Both the position numbers and the translations under genes were made by a program. A stretch of 64,000 bases of DNA. Source: an uncultured Pelagibacteraceae bacterium (GTDB lineage: Bacteria > Pseudomonadota > Alphaproteobacteria > Pelagibacterales > Pelagibacteraceae). The notes below the pieces were generated by a model, which saw only the letters and a list, made by a program, of their open reading frames with translations, was not told the origin of the DNA and searched no databases. The DNA is taken from the NCBI GenBank assembly GCA_902522385.1, contig CABYVK010000003.1, positions 1 through 64,000 of the forward strand. The letters are read 5' to 3'. Of this stretch, positions 27,749 through 36,319 are shown piece after piece (positions within the stretch are counted from its first letter, which is position 1; every line of letters starts with the position of its first letter).

Positions 27749-28693
27749 TTATTTAGTAAATGCTTTCCAAACTGACTCGTTATCAGCTAACCATTTTTTA
27801 GCTGCATCTTCGTGAGTCATTTTGTCAACGTCAACTAAAGCTGCCATTGCTCCAATTTGACTTGTAGAGAATGACATTTTCTTAAACGTTGCTGCTGCAT
27901 CAGGATGAGTTTTTGGGAAATCCTCATGAACTGCTTTTTTCAAGTATCCATCAGGAGAACCACATTTACCATCTCCACCATCTTCTGGTCTGCAACCAGC
28001 TGTATATGGAGGGAAGTCAATAAATGTAAAACCAGCACCATCTGTAAAGTTAGGCGTCCAGTTGAAAATAATTGTTCCTCTTCCTTCTTTTTCAGCTGCA
28101 GCTAATTCTGCCCAAAGTGCATCAGCACTTCCAGCAAATTTAACCCACCATAAATCACCTAAACCTAGTGCATCAACCCTTTGCGGAATTAAGTCACCAT
28201 GCCAAGTTTGTGGACCTTCCAACATTCTTCCTTTTCCATCTGGAGAGTCAGGTGTTGTAAAGTTTTTAGCACAATCTGGATTTTTTAAAGCAGTCCAGTC
28301 TGGTAAACCTGGGCATAATCCTTTTTCAGCAACCCAGTTTGGATATCCCATATCCTCAAGAGTTCTTGCTTCATGATCACCCCAATCTAATAAACCACCT
28401 TTATCTAAAGCAGTAGTAAAAGATTTACCAAATGCAGATTCCCATACCTCGTGAGATATAGTTACATCTCCAATTCTAATTGACTCATAAACTGCTTGTG
28501 AGTCAGCGTTAACGTATTTAACGTTATTGCCCATACTTTCAAAAATCCCACCAATAACATAAGCCATTACAATTTGACTTGACCAGTTATGAGTTGGGAT
28601 AACGATAGGCTTCTTGCTATCAGCATTAGAAATTCCCGCAAAACTTACAACAGAAATCACTAGAGCAGATAGTAATGATATTATTTTTTTCAT
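27749..28693 (-). CDS. tmoX: Periplasmic binding protein, TMAO/glycine-betaine type
   Basis: This 314-aa OpuAC-family binding protein has a signal peptide (1-24, ending GISNA). PTHNWSSQIVMAYVIGGIFE near residue 33, SHEVWESAFGK near 78, a tryptophan-rich middle (DLWWVKFAG, IIFNWTPNF) and four cysteines (CPGL, DCAKN, GCRPE, KCGSP) are visible. Aromatic cages in this family bind quaternary or N-oxide amines. The gene is divergent from tdm, the TMAO demethylase gene, which favours TmoX over a glycine-betaine-only protein. A strong AGAGGGG Shine-Dalgarno precedes the ATG, in keeping with high expression. Confidence 0.78.
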   Translation of the reverse strand: MKKIISLLSALVISVVSFAGISNADSKKPIVIPTHNWSSQIVMAYVIGGIFESMGNNVKYVNADSQAVYESIRIGDVTISHEVWESAFGKSFTTALDKGGLLDWGDHEARTLEDMGYPNWVAEKGLCPGLPDWTALKNPDCAKNFTTPDSPDGKGRMLEGPQTWHGDLIPQRVDALGLGDLWWVKFAGSADALWAELAAAEKEGRGTIIFNWTPNFTDGAGFTFIDFPPYTAGCRPEDGGDGKCGSPDGYLKKAVHEDFPKTHPDAAATFKKMSFSTSQIGAMAALVDVDKMTHEDAAKKWLADNESVWKAFTK

Positions 28694-28703
28694 GTATACC
28701 CCT

Positions 28704-28726
28704 CTATTAATATTAATATTTAATAG
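28704..28726. promoter_or_regulatory. Near-palindrome in the tmoX leader
   Basis: CTATTAA and TTAATAG flank a 9-base TATTAATAT core, giving a near-perfect 23-base palindrome ending just upstream of the tmoX Shine-Dalgarno in the divergent tmoX-tdm gap. A possible operator; A+T richness makes chance likely. Confidence 0.3.
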
Positions 28727-28835
28727 TCTATGACAAAAAGAATAGTTAGGTAAAGAATAATTAGTTCTAAAAAATATATATATATTTAAACAATAAAAAT
28801 GGTGATAATAATTATAACATTAAAAAAATTTTAAA

Positions 28836-31175
28836 ATGTTAGGGACAAGTATAGATATTAAATATCCTGGTTTAAATATATTACCACCTGGAGTTGAAAG
28901 ACATGTTGTTAATGGTGGTGGTCTAACTGCTTTTCAAATTTTTCCTGATGATGAATTAGAAATTATTAATAATGAGGGTAATCAAATTTGTGAAATAATT
29001 TGTTTTAACAAAGATGGTAAATCTGATGTTGGAATTTTAAATTTAAAATCAAATAATGAAAAAAATTACATTAGAAATATTCTTAGTGGGAATGATGAAA
29101 CAATTTTAGCAACCAACTATCAATTAAAAAAAAGAAATTTAAAAATTTCTAATTCAAAATCATCAATTATATTTGATTTGGACACAGAGCCTGGTGAAAA
29201 AATTAAATTAAAATCAAAAGATAAATGTTACGCAATATTTTCAGCACCTGGCGAAGATATGGATGTTACAAAACAAAATCCACCAACTGATTTAACTATA
29301 TTTGTTAAAAGAGCTAAAATTGTTAATGATAAGGAATTAAATGTAATTCCTGATCCTGTTTTCGAACCTGTTTACGAAGAAAATATAAATAAAGAAACTT
29401 CAATATCTTATGAGGTTAAAGAAGGAGATTATATTCAGGTGATAAGTCCAACTGGCAGACAATGTTCTGACTTTGTGGCTTTCGATACAAGAAAATTAGA
29501 AAAAGGAATTGAAAAAGGATTAGACTGGCAAACCACGAGAACATTCATGGGTAATACTTTCCCAGGACCAGGTTTGTTTTCTAAATTTTATGATACAGAT
29601 CATGAGCCACTTGTTGAAGTAATAAGGGATACTGTTGGTAAACATGATACTTTTAATCTTGCATGTACTTCAAAATATTATGAAGATGCGGGGTATTTTG
29701 GTCACCCAAACTGTTCGGATAATTTAACTGAAAGTATGTCGAAATATGGTGTTCAGAAACAAAAAGGTTGGCATGCAATTAATTTATTTTTTAATACCTC
29801 AGCTGGAGGATTGAATTCTGTTATTTCTGATGAATCTTATTCAAGGCCTGGAGATTATGTAATGTTTAAGGCTTTAAAAGATTTAACAATAGGAACAACT
29901 GCGTGTCCAAGTGATATAGATCCTTGTAATTCATGGAATCCTACAAATATATTTGTTAGAACTTACGATAAAAATAAAGAATTTAATAAGTCATTTGGTT
30001 TTAGAATGAAAACAGACTCTGAAAATAAACTTACTAGAAATTCTGGCTTTTATGAAAGAACTTCAAAATTAACTAGAAACTTTGTTGATGCTAGAGGGTT
30101 TTGGCTTCCAAACGATTACACCAAACATGGTTTGGTTAATGAGTACAATGCTTGCAGAAATGATGCTGTATTAATTGACCTATCATCACTAAGAAAATTT
30201 GAAATAATTGGTCCTGACGCTGAAGAGTTAATGAACTACACTCTTACAAGAAATATAAAAAAACTTTCTGTTGGGCAGGTTGTATATTCTGCAATGTGTT
30301 ACGAAAATGGAATGATGTTCGATGATGGAACTCTTTTAAGATTAAGCGAAACAGGTTTTAGATGGATATGTGGAGATGAGTATGGTGGAGAATGGCTAAA
30401 AGAAATTGCAAAAAAAAAGAATTTTAATGCTATTGTTAAAAACTCTACTGATCAAATTAGCAATGTATCTTTGCAAGGTCCAAAAAGTAGAGAAATTTTA
30501 AAAAAAATTATCTTTACACCACCTACACAGCCTTCGATAGATGAGTTGGGCTGGTTTAGATTTACAATTTGTAGAATAGAAGAGCTTCAAGGTATTCCGT
30601 TAATTGTTTCTAGAACAGGTTATACTGGTGAGTTAGGTTATGAAGTTTGGTGTCATCCAAAACATGCTCCTGAAGTTTGGGATAAATTAATGGAAGCAGG
30701 TAAAGATGATGGATTGATACCAGCAGGGTTCGCTGCCTTAGACAAACTAAGAATTGAGGCAGGTTTAATTTTATTTGGCGCAGAGTTTGATGGAGAGCAA
30801 GATCCTTTTGAAGCTGGTATTGGTTTTGCCGTTCCACTAAAAACAAAAGAAGAGGATTTTATTGGTAAAGAGGAATTGATTAAAAGAAAAGCTAACCCAC
30901 AAAAGAAATTGGTAGGCCTAGAACTTAATGGAAAAGAAATAGCAGGCCACGGAGACTGTGTTCATATTGGAAGATCACAGGTTGGTATAGTTACCAGTGG
31001 ATGCTTGTCCTCTACTTTGAATAAAAATATTGCTCTTTGCAGAATAGATGTTCAATACTCAGAAATTGGTACTGAGGTTGAAATAGGTAAAATCGATGGT
31101 CATCAAAAAAGGATTGGTGCTAAAGTTGTTGGTTTTCCATTCTACGATCCAACCAAATCAAGAGTCAGATCTTAA
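28836..31175 (+). CDS. tdm: Trimethylamine N-oxide demethylase (DUF1989-GcvT fusion)
   Basis: This 779-aa protein has an N-terminal region (1-180), a DUF1989 domain (about 185-385) and a C-terminal GcvT domain (about 395-775). This is the architecture of Tdm, which splits TMAO to dimethylamine and formaldehyde and passes the carbon to THF. Candidate zinc-site cysteines in DUF1989 are Cys277 (LACTSK), Cys293 (HPNCSD) and Cys357 (TTACPSD), all present. GcvT motifs include SLQGPKSRE and SRTGYTGELGYEVW. It is divergent from the tmoX-type gene and 5 bases before the winged-helix gene. Confidence 0.88.
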   Translation: MLGTSIDIKYPGLNILPPGVERHVVNGGGLTAFQIFPDDELEIINNEGNQICEIICFNKDGKSDVGILNLKSNNEKNYIRNILSGNDETILATNYQLKKRNLKISNSKSSIIFDLDTEPGEKIKLKSKDKCYAIFSAPGEDMDVTKQNPPTDLTIFVKRAKIVNDKELNVIPDPVFEPVYEENINKETSISYEVKEGDYIQVISPTGRQCSDFVAFDTRKLEKGIEKGLDWQTTRTFMGNTFPGPGLFSKFYDTDHEPLVEVIRDTVGKHDTFNLACTSKYYEDAGYFGHPNCSDNLTESMSKYGVQKQKGWHAINLFFNTSAGGLNSVISDESYSRPGDYVMFKALKDLTIGTTACPSDIDPCNSWNPTNIFVRTYDKNKEFNKSFGFRMKTDSENKLTRNSGFYERTSKLTRNFVDARGFWLPNDYTKHGLVNEYNACRNDAVLIDLSSLRKFEIIGPDAEELMNYTLTRNIKKLSVGQVVYSAMCYENGMMFDDGTLLRLSETGFRWICGDEYGGEWLKEIAKKKNFNAIVKNSTDQISNVSLQGPKSREILKKIIFTPPTQPSIDELGWFRFTICRIEELQGIPLIVSRTGYTGELGYEVWCHPKHAPEVWDKLMEAGKDDGLIPAGFAALDKLRIEAGLILFGAEFDGEQDPFEAGIGFAVPLKTKEEDFIGKEELIKRKANPQKKLVGLELNGKEIAGHGDCVHIGRSQVGIVTSGCLSSTLNKNIALCRIDVQYSEIGTEVEIGKIDGHQKRIGAKVVGFPFYDPTKSRVRS

Positions 31176-31180
31176 AAAAA

Positions 31181-31531
31181 ATGCCAAAAGAAAAAAAGAC
31201 GTTATTAGATTTTTGGGAAGATCAAATGAGACAGTCGCATACAGCTAGTAACTATTTTTTTAGAAAATCTCCTTCTCACTATCATATGATGTTATTAGTA
31301 ATGTCTGCACATAAAGAAAATAAAAAACTATCTGTTGAGGAGCTTAAAACTAAATTATTTAAAACATCTAGACCTAAATCTGCATTAATTATTACTGAAG
31401 CTTGTGAAAAAGGATTCTTTCGTCTTGAAAAAACATCAACAGACCAAAGGGTAAAAAATATAATACCTAGTGATTCTTTTATTAAAGAATTTAATGAATA
31501 CCTGGATACCTTAAAAAATATAAGTTATTAG
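31181..31531 (+). CDS. MarR-like winged-helix protein
   Basis: This 116-aa soluble protein reads like a MarR-type winged helix: KKLSVEELKTKLFKTSRPKSALIITEACEKGFFRLEKTS is a helix-turn-helix with the following wing, and TSTDQRVKNIIPSDSFIKEFNEYL matches the Asp-x-Arg wing tip and final helix. It lacks the long N-terminal dimer helix of full MarR proteins, though MDFWEDQMRQSHTASNYF-like residues may substitute. It lies 5 bases after tdm, so it could regulate the methylated-amine genes. Not a named family to me. Confidence 0.6.
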   Translation: MPKEKKTLLDFWEDQMRQSHTASNYFFRKSPSHYHMMLLVMSAHKENKKLSVEELKTKLFKTSRPKSALIITEACEKGFFRLEKTSTDQRVKNIIPSDSFIKEFNEYLDTLKNISY

Positions 31532-31560
31532 CGACAAATTTCACAAAAATTGAAATATCT

Positions 31561-31582
31561 AAATTATATATATAATTTTTAG
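31561..31582. promoter_or_regulatory. A+T palindrome and TTTTTAG tract upstream of the FAD oxidoreductase gene
   Basis: AAATTATATATATAATTT is a perfect 18-base palindrome, followed by TTAG TTCTA. Similar TATATATA tracts precede tdm, tmm and fhs, and TTAGTTCTA recurs upstream of tdm at 28761. This may be a shared promoter element, but A+T-rich composition makes it weak. Confidence 0.3.
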
Positions 31583-31632
31583 TTCTATAAAAAATTATAT
31601 TAATTACTATTTGCAAAAAATAATATTTTTAT

Positions 31633-32961
31633 ATGACGACATTACCTTCTAAAGCTAAAGTAGTTATCATTGGTGGTGGAATTCATGGACTAAGTACTGC
31701 TTGGAAACTTTCAGAAACATATAAAAATCCTGGTGACATAATTGTATTAGAAAAAAAAGATACTGCAGCTGGTGCAAGCGGAATTGCATGTGGTGTTGTA
31801 AGAAATAATTATTTTCAACCAGCAATGAGGGAGCTTATGGCTCACTCAGTTTCAGTTTGGGAGAGCGATCCTAAAGCATTTAAATACAATCCAGTTGGTT
31901 ATATGCAAATATCACCCGAGGTAATGCATGAAGATGTTGCAACTATTTATGAACAACAAAAAGCTATTGGATACGAGTCTGTCTTCATAGAGGGTGAAAA
32001 AGATTGTTCAAATTATATGAAGGGTATTTTTGATGATTGGCAGGCACAAGGTATCACTTCTGTACTTCATGAAAAAAAAGGTGGATACGCATTTAACAAA
32101 GATTCAATTAAAGCACTTGAGAGTAAATCTACATCAAATGGTGTTCAAGTGATGAAAGGTGTAAAGGTAACAGGATTTAAAAAAGGAAGTAACAGTCAAG
32201 CTGTTACAGGAGTAGAAACAGATAAAGGTACAATTGAGTGCGAACAGGTTGTTATCGGTGCAGGTCCTTGGGCAAGAGATTTTTGGAATATGTTAGAGTT
32301 ACCTAAAACAGCTAACATAAAAGGTAAAGATGGAAAAATGCATGAAACTGATATGTGGACATACTGGATGTTACAAGAAGGTGTTATTGGTGTTGAACCA
32401 GATTTTTTGAAAACAAATGATGGAAAACAACCACCTGTAGTTCATGTTGACTCTACAGCTCCATTATATTCAGACAAAACTAAAAAATTATTAACAGATA
32501 AAATTTGGGGAATTTATTATAAACCTGATATTGATGGATTAGGTGTTCAAGGTGGTACTTCACCTTACATAGTCAAAAAACATTTTGATCAAGTTAATGT
32601 TGATCCTTATGGAATTGAGTCTCCTGAGTATCAAACTACTGATGCATTCAGTGAAATGTGGTGTTCAGCTTTAGCGCATTGTCAAAAAAGATTTGAGGGT
32701 AAATCTGATTTATATAGAAAAGGACCATCGGGTGGTCTTGGATGCATGACGCCAGACTCTTTTCCAATCTTTGATAGGTTTTTTGAAAACGTTTACATGA
32801 TTGCAGATGCAAACCATGGATACAAGATGATCGGTGTTGGTGAGCTTGTTGCAAAAGAAATTCTTGGTACTGAAAGTGATTTGTTAAAACCATTTAGATT
32901 CAACCGTTACGAGAAGGGAGAACTTCACCCTACTTCGAACAGTCCGTTTCCTTGGAGCTAG
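31633..32961 (+). CDS. FAD-dependent amine oxidoreductase (DAO/SoxB-like), first gene of the gmaS-mgs operon
   Basis: This 442-aa protein has the FAD loop VVIIGGGIHGLSTAWKL (10-26), then AAGASGIACGVVRNNYFQPAMRELM and a C-terminal GPSGGLGCMTPDSFPIFDRFFENVYMIADANHGYKM block of the DAO/SoxB family. It differs from the SoxB subunit elsewhere in the window: it lacks SoxD/A/G partners and the TARHDAVAWG segment. It precedes gmaS by 69 bases. By position it could oxidise a methylated amine such as N-methylglutamate or dimethylamine. The substrate is unproven. Confidence 0.75.
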   Translation: MTTLPSKAKVVIIGGGIHGLSTAWKLSETYKNPGDIIVLEKKDTAAGASGIACGVVRNNYFQPAMRELMAHSVSVWESDPKAFKYNPVGYMQISPEVMHEDVATIYEQQKAIGYESVFIEGEKDCSNYMKGIFDDWQAQGITSVLHEKKGGYAFNKDSIKALESKSTSNGVQVMKGVKVTGFKKGSNSQAVTGVETDKGTIECEQVVIGAGPWARDFWNMLELPKTANIKGKDGKMHETDMWTYWMLQEGVIGVEPDFLKTNDGKQPPVVHVDSTAPLYSDKTKKLLTDKIWGIYYKPDIDGLGVQGGTSPYIVKKHFDQVNVDPYGIESPEYQTTDAFSEMWCSALAHCQKRFEGKSDLYRKGPSGGLGCMTPDSFPIFDRFFENVYMIADANHGYKMIGVGELVAKEILGTESDLLKPFRFNRYEKGELHPTSNSPFPWS

Positions 32962-33030
32962 ACTCTAAGCCTAGACACAAATAAATTTTTCAGCTACGTT
33001 TGAATAAATTAAATTCATTAAGAGGTGAAA

Positions 33031-34500
33031 ATGACAGATCTAGAGAAACATGTTAACCAGCCAGGAAGAGCAAAATTAGTTAAAAAAGTTAGACAAAAAA
33101 TTAATGAACTTGGCATCACTTATATTTATTATCAATTCATTTCTGTAACAGGTAGAGTTGTTGGTAAAGGTATACCTGCAGATCACTGGGAAAGAACAGC
33201 AGAAAAAGGATTTCAATTAGTTTACGGTGCTACAGCAAACTTATTCTTAGATCGTCATAATAATTATATCGGATATGGACCAGAAGCTATGGAGCTTGTT
33301 GGAATACCTGATCCAGAAACTTTTGTTCAATTACCATGGGATAAAAGAGTTGGAAGAGTATTTGTAACTTGTTTTAGAAACAGAGAAGAAAGAAAAAATC
33401 CAGGCGGTCATTTAACTTCAGACTGCAGAGGAAATCTGAGAATTTTCATGGATGAATTTAAGAAAAAACATGGTCTAGAATTAAGAGTTGGTACTGAGCC
33501 TGAAATGATGTGGTTAACAAAAAATGAGGATGGAACTCCTACAGGTAAAGGTTTTTCTAAACCATTCTGTTATCACATAGATCAGTTTGAGTCATTGAGA
33601 CCAGTATTTATGAAGGTTATTGAGTACGCTAAAGCAATGGGTCTTGATATGATTCAAGGAGACCATGAAGATGCGCCAGGTCAATTAGAATTAAATTGGA
33701 CCTATGATAACGTTTTAAGGAACGCAGATAGATTATCAACCTACAGACAAATTTGCGCTCAAGTTGCAAGAGAACATAATTTAATTGCTTGCTTTATGAC
33801 AAAACCATTTATGGGTGTTTCTGCAAGTGGTTGTCATACAAACATGTCTTTATGGAAAGGTGGAAAAATTAAACTAAACAAACTTGGAAACAAAACACTT
33901 CCAGGTGTTGAAGAAGTATTTAGTTATGTTGAAGGTGGAACTAATACTTTCATGCCAGATACAAAAGATATGCAATTACCAGGTAAAATTGGTTTACAAT
34001 CAATTGCAGGTATCATGAAGCACTTGCCAGCATTAACTGCTCTTGGATCTTCAACCGTAAATTCTTACAGAAGATTATGGGATCAAGGTTTTTGGGCTCC
34101 TGTTTACGCTGACTGGGGATATCAAAATAGAACATGTGGTTTAAGAGTTTCTGCTCCGGGAAGATTTGAATATAGATCAGTAGACTCGATGCATAATCCT
34201 TATCTACTAGGTGCTGCTTTATTAAAAGCTTGCGATGAAGGTATAAGTAAGAAGATGAAACCAGCAGCTCCTGAGTCTAGAAATATTTATGAAGCTCAAA
34301 AAGCTGGTAAAGATGTTAAAAAACTTCCATTAAGTTTAGGTGAAGCTTTAGATAGATTGGCAGAGGATGAAGTCATCAAATCTGCAATGCCAGATGAAAT
34401 GTATAAAGTTTTCCATTGGTATAAAAACGATGAGTGGGAAAGATTTCTTGGTGCAACTACACAATGGGATCTGGATACTTATCTTGATTGTCTACCGTAG
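33031..34500 (+). CDS. gmaS: Gamma-glutamylmethylamide synthetase
   Basis: GmaS joins methylamine to glutamate with ATP. I place the start at the ATG at 33031 (preceded by AAGAGGTG), not the GTG at 33025, giving 489 aa. It is a glutamine-synthetase fold: GTEPEMMWL, QGDHEDAPGQLELNWTYD, SASGCHTNMSLW, NSYRRLWDQGFWAPVY and APGRFEYRSVDSMHNPYLLGAALL. The cluster with mgsABC, and the presence of a separate GlnT-like gene, supports GmaS over an ordinary glutamine synthetase. Confidence 0.88.
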   Translation: MTDLEKHVNQPGRAKLVKKVRQKINELGITYIYYQFISVTGRVVGKGIPADHWERTAEKGFQLVYGATANLFLDRHNNYIGYGPEAMELVGIPDPETFVQLPWDKRVGRVFVTCFRNREERKNPGGHLTSDCRGNLRIFMDEFKKKHGLELRVGTEPEMMWLTKNEDGTPTGKGFSKPFCYHIDQFESLRPVFMKVIEYAKAMGLDMIQGDHEDAPGQLELNWTYDNVLRNADRLSTYRQICAQVAREHNLIACFMTKPFMGVSASGCHTNMSLWKGGKIKLNKLGNKTLPGVEEVFSYVEGGTNTFMPDTKDMQLPGKIGLQSIAGIMKHLPALTALGSSTVNSYRRLWDQGFWAPVYADWGYQNRTCGLRVSAPGRFEYRSVDSMHNPYLLGAALLKACDEGISKKMKPAAPESRNIYEAQKAGKDVKKLPLSLGEALDRLAEDEVIKSAMPDEMYKVFHWYKNDEWERFLGATTQWDLDTYLDCLP

Positions 34501-34532
34501 GTCACAGAAATAGATAGAAAGGGTATAAATAT

Positions 34533-35477
34533 ATGTGTGGAATAGCAGGTTTAATTCATAGAGGAAAATCCTCAAATGTAGGGAGCGAATTACAAGGTAT
34601 GCTTCAAGCATTAAAACATAGAGGAGAAGATTCTACAGGATACGCATTATATGGAGATACAGATGGAAAAAACTTCATTATGCGTTTTAAAGTTGGAGAA
34701 AACGTAGGAGAAGGAAGTTCATCAGTTATGGAAGATGTGTCTGTATACGATGAAAGAAAAAAAATTGTAGATCAAACTCTAGCCGAAATGGGAGCTAAAA
34801 TAGTTAAAGAAGAAAGAACTCTTCCTTACTCACTAAGATATGAGATTGATTATGATACAAAAGATTTGTTAGACTTTTCACAAAGAATTGAAAGTATTCC
34901 AGGTGTAGAAATTCTATCTATGGGAAAATCTTTAGAAGTAATTAAAGATCTTGGAAATGCTAAAATGGTCTGTGACAGATATAGTTTAGATAAAGTAGTT
35001 GGAACACATGCAATCGGTCATGCTAGAATGGCAACTGAATCAGGTGTGGATATTAAGTCTGCTCACCCTTTCTGGGGTTATCCATTTAGTGATGTATCTG
35101 TAGTTCATAATGGACAATTAACTAATTATTGGAATAACAGAAGAGTTTTGGAAAACAAGGGAATGAGATTTATGTCTGAATGTGACTCAGAATTAATTGC
35201 AGTTTATATTGCAGAAAAAATGAGACATGGAGCAACTTTAGAGGAAGGAATGAAAGAGTCATTAACTGGTCTTGATGGGGTTTTCACATACTTTGTTGCA
35301 ACTAAAGACTCATTAGGTATGGCTAAAGATACAATGGCTGCAAAACCTTTGGTTTTGTATGAATCTGATGATTTAGTAGCAATGGGATCAGAGGAAATTG
35401 CAATTAGGTCTGTGTTACCACAAGAAATTGATACATATGATCCGTTTGATGGGGAGGTGAAAGTATGGCAAATCTAA
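34533..35477 (+). CDS. mgsA: N-methylglutamate synthase, Ntn glutamine-amidotransferase subunit
   Basis: This 314-aa class II glutaminase starts MCGIAGLIHRG, so Cys2 becomes the nucleophile after Met removal. HGRMATES-like HARMATESGVD and VVHNGQLTNYWNNRR are the glutamate-synthase GATase loops. It corresponds to the amidotransferase domain of GltB, split into its own chain. In MgsABC it would take gamma-glutamylmethylamide and release methylamine for transfer to 2-oxoglutarate. Its end overlaps mgsB by 13 bases. Confidence 0.87.
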   Translation: MCGIAGLIHRGKSSNVGSELQGMLQALKHRGEDSTGYALYGDTDGKNFIMRFKVGENVGEGSSSVMEDVSVYDERKKIVDQTLAEMGAKIVKEERTLPYSLRYEIDYDTKDLLDFSQRIESIPGVEILSMGKSLEVIKDLGNAKMVCDRYSLDKVVGTHAIGHARMATESGVDIKSAHPFWGYPFSDVSVVHNGQLTNYWNNRRVLENKGMRFMSECDSELIAVYIAEKMRHGATLEEGMKESLTGLDGVFTYFVATKDSLGMAKDTMAAKPLVLYESDDLVAMGSEEIAIRSVLPQEIDTYDPFDGEVKVWQI

Positions 35478-36319
35478 AAACTGTGTCGAAAAAATCAAAA
35501 GCCCAATCGATGGGTATGCACACTGAGGTATTAACAGGAAGAACTCAACAAAAATTCTTTAACCCTGATGAAGCAGAAAATTTTTACTACTTTGGTACGT
35601 ATGATGTAGATTTTAATAAAAGAACAGAGCTTGATGTTAAAGACATGACTGCACCAGAAGCTAATAAAGAAATTGATAACTTAATGAGCCAAGGGTATGG
35701 AACAATAGTTATAAAAAACCCACAAGGTAAACACAGTCTTGGAGTTGGTATTTTAAATAAACTGAATTTAATTTTTGAGGGAAGTTTAGGATACTTTGGA
35801 ATGGGTTCTTGTGATGGTCCAATAGTCAGAATTAACGGAAGAGTTGGATGGTCATGTGCAGAAAACTTAATGGCTGGTAAAGTGGTAATTGAAAAAAATG
35901 CTGGATCATGTTTTGGTGCGGCAATTAGAGGTGGAGATTTAATTTGTAAAGGCAGTGTTGGTGCCAGAACCGGAATTGACATGAAAGGTGGAACTATCAT
36001 AATTGGTGGAGATGCGGGTGCATTTACAGGTTTTATGATGCAAAGAGGAAGAATAATTATACTTGGAGACGTTGGAATTAACTTGGGTGACTCTATGTAT
36101 GATGGGACAATTTTCGTAGGTGGAGAAATTGGTTCATATGGTAGTGATGCTGTAGATTCAGAATTAACATCAAATGATCAAGATTGGCTAAAAAGAAAAT
36201 TAAAAGTAGCTGAGATTGGTGAAAATTTTGATGTAAGTAAAATGAAAAAAATTGTAGCAGGTAAAAAACTTTGGAATTATGATAATTTGGAACCTACAGA
36301 GAAGAAGGGAGCAATTTAA
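35465..36319 (+). CDS. mgsB: N-methylglutamate synthase, GXGXG-domain subunit
   Basis: This 284-aa protein is the C-terminal beta-helix domain of GltB made as a separate chain. It has the repetitive glycine pattern (SLGYFGMGSCDGP, GSCFGAAIRGGDL, KGSVGARTGIDMKGGT, IIGGDAGAFTGFMMQRG, GDVGINLGDSMYDGTIFVGGEIGSYG). It is a structural/channel subunit rather than catalytic. It overlaps mgsA by 13 bases and mgsC by one base (TAATG), so translation is coupled. Confidence 0.88.
   Translation: MANLKTVSKKSKAQSMGMHTEVLTGRTQQKFFNPDEAENFYYFGTYDVDFNKRTELDVKDMTAPEANKEIDNLMSQGYGTIVIKNPQGKHSLGVGILNKLNLIFEGSLGYFGMGSCDGPIVRINGRVGWSCAENLMAGKVVIEKNAGSCFGAAIRGGDLICKGSVGARTGIDMKGGTIIIGGDAGAFTGFMMQRGRIIILGDVGINLGDSMYDGTIFVGGEIGSYGSDAVDSELTSNDQDWLKRKLKVAEIGENFDVSKMKKIVAGKKLWNYDNLEPTEKKGAI

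Noticed and set aside
28694-28835. Possible riboswitch or sRNA in the tmoX-tdm divergent gap
   Set aside because: I looked for conserved paired elements of glycine or SAM-type riboswitches and saw only A+T-rich tracts and a near-palindrome; no supportable RNA fold.
33025-33030. GTG start at 33025 for gmaS
   Set aside because: The AAGAGGTG ribosome-binding site overlaps this codon, whereas the ATG at 33031 is correctly spaced from it.
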